The translations under genes were made by a program, and so were the position numbers. From Bacteroidota bacterium (GTDB lineage: Bacteria; Bacteroidota; Bacteroidia; Chitinophagales; BACL12): DNA of 64,000 nucleotides. Under the pieces are notes generated by a model. That model worked only from the letters and a program-made list of their open reading frames with translations, searched no databases and had not been told where the DNA came from. The stretch spans positions 744,001-808,000 of the forward strand of contig JADJIS010000003.1 in NCBI GenBank assembly GCA_016706865.1, written 5' to 3'. Positions 54,903 to 62,824 of the stretch are shown piece by piece. How positions within the stretch are numbered: position 1 is the stretch's first letter; each line of letters opens with the position of its first letter.

Positions 54903-56786
54903 ATGAAGTTACCAATCAACGACAAAAAATTTATATTTTTATTATTCGCAGTTTCCCTTGTGATCATTTTAGAGATTCTATCTCTTACAGGGATAGAAAT
55001 ACCTATGCCACTTGCTCCATTCATTTATGCAGGATTTATTTTTGCAATAGGATATAAAGTATTATGGAGTGGTTTAAATGCCTTATTAAAATTACAATTC
55101 AGCAGCATCAATTTATTAATGTTGATCGCTGCTGTAGGTGCATTTTATTTAGGAGAATACCCCGAAGCTGCCGTTGTTATTGTATTGTACGTATTGGGCG
55201 AACGCTTGGAGGATATTGGAATTGAAAATAGTAAATCAGCATTGGACGAATTGGTTGCAAAAACTCCAAGAACAGCTACGATAAAAAGCAGGGGAGCCGA
55301 GATGATGATAGATCAAATAAGTATCGGCACCATAATCCAAATAAAACCAGGTAGTTATATTCCTATGGATGGCATTATTACAGAAGGATCAACAGCTGTG
55401 GACGAGGCTACCATTACAGGCGAACCAATTCCAAAAGATAAACATAAAGGTGATATTGTATTTGCAGGCACTCTTAATCAACACGGTTTTATTGAAGTGG
55501 AAACAACAAAAATATCTGCAGATACAACCTTCTCGAAGATCATTCAACTTACATTTGAAGCGCAGGCAAATAAATCGGACACACAAAAATTTATTCAGAA
55601 ATTCAGCAAAAGTTACACTCCTGCAATTATATTATTAGCTGTTTTGTTATTTGTAATTCCTGTTTTTATTTTAGATCAACCATTAGAAAAGTGGTTGAAT
55701 CAAGCTATTGCTTTGTTAGTTATTGCATGCCCTTGTGCATTGGTAATTTCTACTCCCGTCGCATTTTATGCGGCAATAGGAAATGCTTCTTCGAAAGGGA
55801 TATTAGTTAAAGGGGGAAAATATTTAGAGGCATTGGCAAAAATTAAAGCAATTGCCTTGGATAAAACGCGTACCATAACTTATGGTAAACCGGTAGTGTC
55901 AGATATTATTCCATTAAATGTAAAGGATAAAGAAGAATTGCTCGCTTGTGCAGCAGGAGCAGAAATGTTTTCTGAACACCCTCTTGCTCAGGCAATTGTT
56001 GATGCTAGTATTGCCGAAGGATTTGCACCGCATGCTGTAAAGAATTTTAAAAGCGAAATGGGTAAGGGTTTAGTTGCAGAATGTTTGGTATGCAAGGATG
56101 AACATATTTTTATTGGTAAATTGGATTTCATAAAAGAAAATCAATCTGTTACCAAAGAGGCGGAACAAATAGTGGAAAGATTGTCCAATGAAGGTAAAAC
56201 TAGTGTTGTGATCAGTTTCGGTGATGGAGTTGCCGGAATTATCGGATTAACTGATGAAATTAAGGAAGATAGTAAAGTTGCAATTCAGGAATTAATTGCA
56301 TTAGGTGTAACACCAATAATGCTGACAGGCGATAATGAAAAAGCGGCAAAATACGTTGCTGATCATGTTAATATTCAGCATGTTTTTGGTAACATGTTAC
56401 CGGAAAATAAAGCAAAAAAAATAAAAGAATTTTTGCAGGAATACACCTTTGTGGCCATGGTGGGAGATGGTATAAATGATGCACCTGCACTTGCACTTTC
56501 TACAGTGGGTATTGCCATGGGAGCAGCAGGAAGCGATACCGCAATTGAAACGGCAAATGTTGCTTTGATGAATGATAATTTATCCAAAATTCCATTTTTG
56601 ATCCGCCTCGGTAAAAAAACATTAAACCGCATCAGAATAAACACAATAGCCGCAGTTTTGGTTAAATTTGTTTTTATTGTTTTAGCTTTTTTGGGTTTTA
56701 GTAATCTGGCATTGGCTATAACAGCGGATGTCGGTGTTACTTTGATTGTAATATTAGTTAGTTTAAATTTGATGCGTTTTAAGTAA
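54903..56786 (+). CDS. Zn/Cd-type P1B-2 ATPase with DKTRT motif
   Basis: A 627-residue inner-membrane pump lacking an N-terminal HMA domain. The metal site is Cys276-Pro-Cys278 (CPCALVISTPVAF), and the last helix carries ADVGVTLIVILVSLNLMRF with the Asp typical of Zn/Cd/Pb pumps. The actuator loop reads TGEP (ATITGEPIPKD) rather than TGES, and the phosphorylation motif is Asp320-Lys-Thr-Arg-Thr (ALDKTRTITYG), with Arg323 in place of the almost invariant Gly. SEHPLAQAI and GDGINDAPALAL are normal. It ends the Zn/Co/Cd efflux group. ATG at 54903 is preferred to GTG at 54900. Confidence 0.9.
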   Translation: MKLPINDKKFIFLLFAVSLVIILEILSLTGIEIPMPLAPFIYAGFIFAIGYKVLWSGLNALLKLQFSSINLLMLIAAVGAFYLGEYPEAAVVIVLYVLGERLEDIGIENSKSALDELVAKTPRTATIKSRGAEMMIDQISIGTIIQIKPGSYIPMDGIITEGSTAVDEATITGEPIPKDKHKGDIVFAGTLNQHGFIEVETTKISADTTFSKIIQLTFEAQANKSDTQKFIQKFSKSYTPAIILLAVLLFVIPVFILDQPLEKWLNQAIALLVIACPCALVISTPVAFYAAIGNASSKGILVKGGKYLEALAKIKAIALDKTRTITYGKPVVSDIIPLNVKDKEELLACAAGAEMFSEHPLAQAIVDASIAEGFAPHAVKNFKSEMGKGLVAECLVCKDEHIFIGKLDFIKENQSVTKEAEQIVERLSNEGKTSVVISFGDGVAGIIGLTDEIKEDSKVAIQELIALGVTPIMLTGDNEKAAKYVADHVNIQHVFGNMLPENKAKKIKEFLQEYTFVAMVGDGINDAPALALSTVGIAMGAAGSDTAIETANVALMNDNLSKIPFLIRLGKKTLNRIRINTIAAVLVKFVFIVLAFLGFSNLALAITADVGVTLIVILVSLNLMRFK

Positions 56787-56814
56787 TTTTATCTAAACAA
56801 ATACTTACTCAATT

Positions 56815-57282
56815 TTGAAACTTAATGATATACAAGGATTTATACTAAACTTCCTTTTGGGTTGTACTATCATTTCCTGCCAACACAATTCACTGTATAT
56901 TGAGGAAGTAATACTTACACCCCCATTAGGATGTGGTGAAATAGATACAATTGAAAATAATACGATCCCGCGACATGAAGACACAGTATATTTTCAAAAC
57001 GATGTATTCCCAATTTTGCTAACCAAGTGTGCATTAAGTGGTTGTCACGATCCGATAACCGCAAGAAATGACGTTATATTATGTTCTTACGAAAATTTAA
57101 TGTCCACAACCGATATTGTTCCCTATGATACACATGAAGGTGAATTATTGGAAAATATTACTTCCACAGATCCAGATCATAGAATGCCTCCTTCGCCAAA
57201 CGCACCGCTTTCTACAATCGAAATTGATATTATACTCCAGTGGGTGCAACAAGGCGCATTGAATAATAAATGTATGGAGTGA
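56815..57282 (+). CDS. Cytochrome-c-like lipoprotein with CX4CH motif
   Basis: A 155-residue lipoprotein (Cys22 in FLLGCTIISC) starting with TTG. The mature part has NDVFPILLTKCALSGCHDP, where Cys72 and Cys77-His78 form a CX4CH motif instead of the usual CXXCH. It continues with a YENLM-like segment and HRMPPSPNAPL, where Met124 could be the distal haem ligand, and ends in IILQWVQQGALNN. This is the layout of the Planctomycete-type cytochrome domains often seen in Bacteroidota. A covalent haem role is plausible but unproven. It is 28 bases after the ATPase gene. Confidence 0.7.
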   Translation: MKLNDIQGFILNFLLGCTIISCQHNSLYIEEVILTPPLGCGEIDTIENNTIPRHEDTVYFQNDVFPILLTKCALSGCHDPITARNDVILCSYENLMSTTDIVPYDTHEGELLENITSTDPDHRMPPSPNAPLSTIEIDIILQWVQQGALNNKCME

Positions 57283-57338
57283 AATATTGTTATAAATCAA
57301 ATTGTAAATTTTTTCAATTATAGGGCTTAGTATTTGTT

Positions 57339-57872
57339 TTATAGCTCAAGTTCTACCGTTATAAATTCTTTGACCCCTTCGCCTCCCGTAATCTCTAACC
57401 AGGCTGCATTTTGGCTTCCAATTAAGGATAAATTAAACGTGAAAAAATTGCAACACTTTCTTTCTGTCTTAATAAATTCAGTTAACTCATCAAGCATAAC
57501 ATCATCACCGGAAAACTTGAAAGCAAATCCATTGGCCAATTCCTTTTTTTCGACCATTTTTTCACGCAAACTTTGAAGAACAACTTCCTTTCTTTTTTGC
57601 AATTCCGGACTCGTGAGATTACACATAAATGCTGACTTTGTATTTGTCAATTGTTGATTTGATATCTTCGTTGATGCCGAATTTATCGAATCGTTTGCCA
57701 ACGTATGATCATGCACCTTGCAAGTGCCCTCCTCACAAGAACTGCATTCTGATCCTGAATTTCTCATTTTGTCTTTTTTACTAAAACAATCCTGAATCGC
57801 TTGACAACTGCCTAAAAATAGACTAGATACCAGAACTAAAATTAAACTTGCGTTAAAAGTGGTTTTTTTCAT
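57339..57872 (-). CDS. Cys-rich lipoprotein divergent from the MerR gene
   Basis: A 177-residue lipoprotein (Cys23 in SSLFLGSC). The first half has scattered cysteines and histidines (SECSSCEEGTCKVHDH). The C-terminal half (~85-177) begins FMCNLTSPELQKRKEVVLQS and includes IKTERKCCNFFTFNLSL and WLEITGGEGVKEFI; I recall this domain beside mercury or other thiophilic-metal genes but cannot name it. It is transcribed away from the MerR regulator and shares its operator region, so it is very likely a direct MerR target. Probable periplasmic metal binder. Confidence 0.75.
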   Translation of the reverse strand: MKKTTFNASLILVLVSSLFLGSCQAIQDCFSKKDKMRNSGSECSSCEEGTCKVHDHTLANDSINSASTKISNQQLTNTKSAFMCNLTSPELQKRKEVVLQSLREKMVEKKELANGFAFKFSGDDVMLDELTEFIKTERKCCNFFTFNLSLIGSQNAAWLEITGGEGVKEFITVELEL

Positions 57873-57899
57873 AATTATTGCTTTTTTTTGTAAAGTTAA

Positions 57900-57921
57900 A
57901 CCATGGAGTATAGTCTATGGT
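57900..57921. promoter_or_regulatory. MerR-type operator between divergent genes
   Basis: An interrupted dyad: ACCATGGAGTA (57900-57910) and TAGTCTATGGT (57911-57921) are inverted repeats matching at nine of eleven positions. It lies in the 80-base gap between the Cys-rich lipoprotein and the MerR gene, where a MerR-family activator would bend a promoter with a long spacer. Confidence 0.75.
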
Positions 57922-57952
57922 GTTCTTTAAATTCTAAAAATATTATGAAAAA

Positions 57953-58348
57953 ATGCTTATAGGCGAATTAGCAATCAGAACTGGTTTCTCTCGAGATACC
58001 ATTCGTTTTTATGAAAAACATGGGCTTATTAAAGTCCCACGTAGATCTCGAAGGGAAAATAACTACAAGGAATATTCTGAAGATATTCTAGAAAGATTAT
58101 TAACCATCAAACGAGTAAAGGAGTTTGGATTTACATTGAACGAAACTTCAGAAATTCTTGATCTTATGGAAATGAAAGTAGCAACCTGTGATAATATTGC
58201 TTTAAGAATTGAGGAGAAAGTTAAAATTATAGATGAAAGAATCAGACTTATGCTCGAGTTGAGACAAAGTATGTTAACAAAAGTTTCTGAATGTTTTGGC
58301 AAATGCGGGAATTCCGAAACTGATAATTGTGCTATTTTATTGAATTAG
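57953..58348 (+). CDS. MerR-family metal-responsive regulator
   Basis: A 131-residue regulator. The N-terminal winged helix is typical (LIGELAIRTGFSRDTIRFYE, HGLIKVPRRSRRENNYKEYS). A long dimerisation helix follows (IALRIEEKVKIIDERIRLML), preceded by a Cys (VATCDN). The C-terminal loop has CFGKCGNSETDNC. The cysteines resemble the metal site of CadR/ZntR/MerR-type sensors; Zn, Cd, Pb or Hg are all possible. It probably controls the divergent lipoprotein gene, itself, and perhaps the upstream efflux genes. Confidence 0.88.
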   Translation: MLIGELAIRTGFSRDTIRFYEKHGLIKVPRRSRRENNYKEYSEDILERLLTIKRVKEFGFTLNETSEILDLMEMKVATCDNIALRIEEKVKIIDERIRLMLELRQSMLTKVSECFGKCGNSETDNCAILLN

Positions 58349-58355
58349 TTTAAAA

Positions 58356-59807
58356 TTATTGAATGATAATTTTTTCTGTGTGAACCGCACCATTCACATC
58401 CTTTATTACTATTAAAAATAAACCAGGGGTCAATTTATTTATTGGTATATTAACTATTTTATTGCCATTCAAATCTAGGTTTTTAACAATTCCTTGCTGC
58501 GCATCGTATAACCTAATAGTTTCCAAACCAATTTCACTGTTAATGTTAAATGCAGATTCAGCCGGATTTGGAAACACTTTAATTACGTTTTGAGTTGTGG
58601 CCTCTTCCAATAGAACAGGTTCAACATAGGTGCCTTCTCTATACATTACCGCATTTGAATAATTATCTTGCCACACCACATGTACCTTATTGGATGAAAC
58701 TGCAACATCCGCATTTTCTAACCCATAAAAATCGAGATATGCGATTGTATCATAATCAGGTGGAAACCCGTTATTAATATCATTGGTGAACGAAATGGGA
58801 ATTGTAGCTTTTGAATTCTCAACCTGTTTCCAAACCATTGCTACTGCATTTCCAAAACTTGCAATCCGAGGATAGTTTTGAACAGATAAACCTTCAAATT
58901 CCGGCGAAACACGCATGTCAGGTTCATCTGTAAATTCGGTTAATGATGAAGTGGAAAAATAAACCCTAGAATCACCTTCACCCGCACTCATAAAAACAGA
59001 ATATAAATTATCACCAATAATAACGCCATCAGGTCCGCTTGCAGGACATGCAAAAACGGTCCAGTCGGTTTGATCTATCTGAATTCCATTTTCGAAACTA
59101 ATTCCTCCATCAGTAGAAATTCCTGCCCAACTATTTCGGAGATTATCTAAATTGTCTCTATATAAAGTAACAACATAATTATCTTTTGCAGTTATTCCAA
59201 CAGGGCAACAATCACAAACTTCTCCTCCCGAAAAATTACTTGCGGTCACATCCATATTGAAACTATTTCCAAAATCATCTGATGTAACTACAACATATTT
59301 TGGGTCGAGAAAGGATGTATTTAATTTCATAAATGCAATTGCGGGATTTCCATCTTCCTTAACGGTAACAGATGGGAACCTGGAATAATGATCACCTATC
59401 ATGCCATCAACAATTTCCAGTGTATCAAATGTAATTCCACCATCATAAGAGGCAACACAATAAATACGTGCCATGTCTTCCGGTTCTTCCTTAAATACAA
59501 TATATATTGTATCGCCCTTAGAGGCAATATCAGGACCTGCCCAGGAAAAAGTGGATATTGATGTTTCAGGACTGTTTAACATAAGAGGCGTAGTGAAGGA
59601 AATTCCTTCCTGTCTTGAAAAGTACATGTCGCCCTCATTTCCCCAGATCACCACTGCACCATCATCTCCGGTTAAAGCAATTCTTGGATGATCATATCCG
59701 GTTGTTTCGTCAGAAATCATAATTGGTTCACTCCAAATGATCCCTGTTTGAGCTGATAATTGTATAGAGATTAAACAAAGTATATAGGTAAAAGATCGCA
59801 TAAACAT
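58356..59807 (-). CDS. Secreted BNR/sialidase-like beta-propeller with T9SS sorting domain
   Basis: A 483-residue exported protein with signal peptide SFTYILCLISIQLSA. The six-bladed sialidase-like propeller (~20-395) has BNR-type repeats with S-x-D-G-G-x-x-F patterns (SYDGGITFDTLEI, STDGGISFENGIQ, TSDDFGNSFN). A double Cys pair occurs in GEVCDCCPVGI. A type A sorting domain ends it (VFPNPAESAFN, TPGLFLIVI). True sialidase catalytic residues (Arg triad, Tyr/Glu pair) are not evident, so enzymatic activity should not be assumed. ATG at 59801 is an alternative start. Confidence 0.82.
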   Translation of the reverse strand: MFMRSFTYILCLISIQLSAQTGIIWSEPIMISDETTGYDHPRIALTGDDGAVVIWGNEGDMYFSRQEGISFTTPLMLNSPETSISTFSWAGPDIASKGDTIYIVFKEEPEDMARIYCVASYDGGITFDTLEIVDGMIGDHYSRFPSVTVKEDGNPAIAFMKLNTSFLDPKYVVVTSDDFGNSFNMDVTASNFSGGEVCDCCPVGITAKDNYVVTLYRDNLDNLRNSWAGISTDGGISFENGIQIDQTDWTVFACPASGPDGVIIGDNLYSVFMSAGEGDSRVYFSTSSLTEFTDEPDMRVSPEFEGLSVQNYPRIASFGNAVAMVWKQVENSKATIPISFTNDINNGFPPDYDTIAYLDFYGLENADVAVSSNKVHVVWQDNYSNAVMYREGTYVEPVLLEEATTQNVIKVFPNPAESAFNINSEIGLETIRLYDAQQGIVKNLDLNGNKIVNIPINKLTPGLFLIVIKDVNGAVHTEKIIIQ

Positions 59808-59863
59808 TTATTGTTTTATCAAATATAATACTAAAAAGTCAAAATCCACTTACTGAATGTGAA

Positions 59864-62263
59864 TTATGACTTAATATTAACAGGTATATTCAATTTTAAA
59901 CTCATATTTCTGCCCATATTATATACACCGGTTCTTCCTGTTGCATAATTTATTTCACTGTATTTTAATCGGCTCAAATGGCTTTGATAAGCTACATCTG
60001 TGAGATTATTTACCGTAATATAAACAGAGAATAGTACCTTCTTTTCTGATAATATATCTGTTCCAAATCCTGCATTTAACAATAAATATCCGGGAGTTTT
60101 AGTCTCTGTATTGTATGCTGAAAAAATATGGTTTTGTGCAAAATAATTTTCCATTTGTATTTGAATATAACTGTTACCCAAAAAATTATTTACTTGTTTA
60201 AAATCACCCCTGAGTTCAGAGATCAATTTTGCTGCCGGGGTATACGGTAGAAATTTTGTGGAATCTGTTGCATTTTGAAGTTCGGCATTTACAAACGAAA
60301 AACTATTTTCGATATGTAACCAGTGAAAAGGATGGGGATGTATATCTAAAATTATTTCTACTCCTGCTAAATTCGTTTTTCCTTGTGCATATGTAAAAAC
60401 TTCAAAAAATTCTCCTTCTGCATTAATTAAGGAGTCACTTCCGGATGCTGTGTTTAATTTCCTCAAATAAATAAAATTTTGAATAGCATTATTAAAAATA
60501 TCCGCCTTAAATGAAATATGTTCCCCGTCATAAGCGAAAGATGCATCCATTTGTAAACTTGTTTCAGGGTCAAGTTCTGTATTCCCTATCTCATATCTGA
60601 ATGTGCCTTCATGAACACCGTTTGAACCCAGTTCAGCAATATTTGGTGAGCGAAATCCTCGTGAAATGTTTAGTTTACTATGCATCTTTTCATTTATTTG
60701 ATAGGTAGCCCCAATACTTCCTGACACCGCTGAAAAATTGCGATCAAACGCTGTAAAAATTATCTCCTCGTCCTCTTCTGAAATAAATTCTTGCGCAATC
60801 AATGACCGCATATCATAACGTAAGCCGCCAGCCAGATCAAAATTGCCGACCGTTTTTTTAGTTGCTAAGAAAACACCAATATCAAAAAGAGTGTATTCGG
60901 GAATCAGCACCTCTACCCCCAGATTTTGTGAACTTTGTTGCATACCATTAATGCCGATAGAAGAACTCCATTTATTTTTTTCGGGAAATAAATAATGAGC
61001 TGCATAATTAATTGTGTTCATTTTAAAGTATAATGCATATTCATCAGGATCAAACAAATTTTCGAATTCCTTTCTGTTGTTTTGTTGCCAGCCTAATATC
61101 AGATCCACAATACCATCGCCTACAACAATACTATTGTTCAATGCCACTTTGTAATGTTGGATGTTCTGTTTAGGCAAATGCAGATCATAACTTTTTGAAA
61201 CAGAATTTTCTGCAATTACATCCTCTATGGTGCTATCATTCAGTGCAACCGGGTATATAAATAGCCCTGTAGCGCTGTCACGTTCTCCCTCTACTAATCC
61301 GACATTTAATTGATAAATTGCAGCATCAATATGACTATATCCCCATTTTTTATTCAAACCAATTGTTCCATTTGTTGCCTTCTCCTTAAACCCACTTCCA
61401 AATACATATCCATCATATTTATTTTGATATGCATGCGCCATTTTTCCGCTATATCGTGCACTCCAAATCAAACCATTTTTATTTCCGGCAATATTTCCTG
61501 AATAGCCTATCAATCCGTTATTAGTTTGATAATTACTTAAAATATTTGCCTTAATTGTTTTATCAGGCAGAGTAGGAGCACCAATAAAATGAATTACACC
61601 TGCCATTGCATCTGAGCCATACATTAAACTGGCAGGACCTTTTAATATCTCGATCCTGTTGACAGAATATTCATCAATTTCTATTCCATGCTCATAGCCC
61701 CATTGTTGCCCTTCTTGTTTAATTCCATCGTTAACAATTACAACTCTATTATATCCCAGTCCCCTTATCTGTGGTTTTCCAATGGCGGGACCTGTAGATA
61801 TATTTGATATTCCTGGTTGTGTGCTTAATGCATCAATAATATTTGTAGAGGTGTTTTGTAACAAAACATTTTTAGTGATCACAGAAATTGGTGTTGGTGT
61901 TCTGTTTGCTTCCGCTGATCGGGATAATCCCGTAACAACGATCTCTTTTATTTCTGTAAATGTTTCTGTTAAAATATAATCCTTTACTTTAATATTTGAA
62001 AGATCAATTGTTTCCACAATAGATTCATATCCTATATAGGTAATTTGAACAGATACCTTTTTTGCCGGTAGATTATTTATAACAAATTTGCCATCAGCAT
62101 CGGCAGTCGACCCGGTTTTAAGGTCTGGAAAATATATAGAAGCACCCGGTAATGTATTGTTATTTGCCGATTCGTAAATAGTACCGGATAGGCTAATTTG
62201 TGTATAAGCTGATGAATTATATAATATATATATTATGCTCATCGCATAGATAAATTTCTGCAT
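59864..62263 (-). CDS. TonB-dependent outer-membrane receptor
   Basis: A 799-residue receptor. The signal peptide is followed by a carboxypeptidase-regulatory-like domain (~20-105, ISLSGTIYESANNNTLPGAS), a TonB-box-like stretch (EIKEIVVTGLSRS), a plug (QPGISNISTGPAIGKPQIRG, IEILKGPASLMYGSDAMAGV) and a barrel (FRSPNIAELGSNGVHEG, ENYFAQNHIFSAYNTET). It is close in type to receptors for metal chelates such as those linked to copper or zinc, and it stands next to the metal-efflux island together with a small Cys/His-rich protein. The ligand is unknown. Confidence 0.9.
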   Translation of the reverse strand: MQKFIYAMSIIYILYNSSAYTQISLSGTIYESANNNTLPGASIYFPDLKTGSTADADGKFVINNLPAKKVSVQITYIGYESIVETIDLSNIKVKDYILTETFTEIKEIVVTGLSRSAEANRTPTPISVITKNVLLQNTSTNIIDALSTQPGISNISTGPAIGKPQIRGLGYNRVVIVNDGIKQEGQQWGYEHGIEIDEYSVNRIEILKGPASLMYGSDAMAGVIHFIGAPTLPDKTIKANILSNYQTNNGLIGYSGNIAGNKNGLIWSARYSGKMAHAYQNKYDGYVFGSGFKEKATNGTIGLNKKWGYSHIDAAIYQLNVGLVEGERDSATGLFIYPVALNDSTIEDVIAENSVSKSYDLHLPKQNIQHYKVALNNSIVVGDGIVDLILGWQQNNRKEFENLFDPDEYALYFKMNTINYAAHYLFPEKNKWSSSIGINGMQQSSQNLGVEVLIPEYTLFDIGVFLATKKTVGNFDLAGGLRYDMRSLIAQEFISEEDEEIIFTAFDRNFSAVSGSIGATYQINEKMHSKLNISRGFRSPNIAELGSNGVHEGTFRYEIGNTELDPETSLQMDASFAYDGEHISFKADIFNNAIQNFIYLRKLNTASGSDSLINAEGEFFEVFTYAQGKTNLAGVEIILDIHPHPFHWLHIENSFSFVNAELQNATDSTKFLPYTPAAKLISELRGDFKQVNNFLGNSYIQIQMENYFAQNHIFSAYNTETKTPGYLLLNAGFGTDILSEKKVLFSVYITVNNLTDVAYQSHLSRLKYSEINYATGRTGVYNMGRNMSLKLNIPVNIKS

Positions 62264-62305
62264 AAATCAAGTAATTAAAAATTTAAAAAAATAAGTGAAT
62301 TTTCA

Positions 62306-62638
62306 CTATGCAGAAATAGGAGAGCCCCTGGAATCGGGATTCTGAAAAAATAGATCTAATGAATATTGTGTTATGCAGGATGATTCAAAGGAGATATAAA
62401 TGAAATGTGTCGCAGAAATTAAAAAAATCTCCGACTCATTGCCGGCAGAAAAATTATGATCACAAATATTACATTTATCTAATTCATGAAAATGAGCGGT
62501 GTTATTATCATGTTCACTGCAGGTAACTTCATCCTTATGCCCTAATAAGTGGTAGAAATCCCGGCTGACTATCGTTGCAAAGAATAATATCAGCAGTGAT
62601 AATGCAGCTATCGGCTTGTAGAAATTAGTTTTGGGCAT
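62306..62638 (-). CDS. Small Cys/His-containing membrane-anchored protein
   Basis: A 110-residue protein with an N-terminal membrane segment (PIAALSLLILFFATIVSRDF). The region after it has His and Cys spaced for metal binding (HLLGHKDEVTCSEHDNNTAH, FHELDKCNICDHNF). The C-terminus is NPDSRGSPISA, like the Arg-Gly-Pro endings of small proteins found beside TonB receptors for metals. It lies 42 bases upstream of the TonB receptor on the same strand and is probably co-transcribed with it. I cannot name the family. An exact TATCTTTG box ends five bases before the ATG. Confidence 0.7.
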   Translation of the reverse strand: MPKTNFYKPIAALSLLILFFATIVSRDFYHLLGHKDEVTCSEHDNNTAHFHELDKCNICDHNFSAGNESEIFLISATHFIYISFESSCITQYSLDLFFQNPDSRGSPISA

Positions 62639-62643
62639 TGATG

Positions 62644-62651
62644 CAAAGATA
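62644..62651 (-). promoter_or_regulatory. -7 box directly before the small Cys/His gene
   Basis: Reads TATCTTTG on the minus strand and ends five bases before the ATG at 62638. It likely drives this gene and the TonB receptor behind it, from a leaderless start. Confidence 0.5.
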
Positions 62652-62824
62652 ATACTACCTTGTGTATTTGAAGTTAAGGCATGTTAACAAAATTTACGCC
62701 TTAAAAGTTCCATTCCAAATCTATCTCTATTGAGCAAGTGTGCGTGCTGTGGAGGATTCATTTCTATTTACCCTGAAAGTTGCCAAGTTGAGGGAATCTT
62801 ATATCTTAGGGCAAAATTTAATAC

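Noticed and set aside
57334..57576. 80-codon plus-strand frame convergent with the cytochrome-like gene
   Set aside because: Antisense to the Cys-rich lipoprotein, which has a lipobox and conserved motifs.
58356..59807. Calling the BNR-repeat protein a sialidase
   Set aside because: Only Asp-box-like repeats are seen; the arginine triad and catalytic Tyr/Glu cannot be identified.
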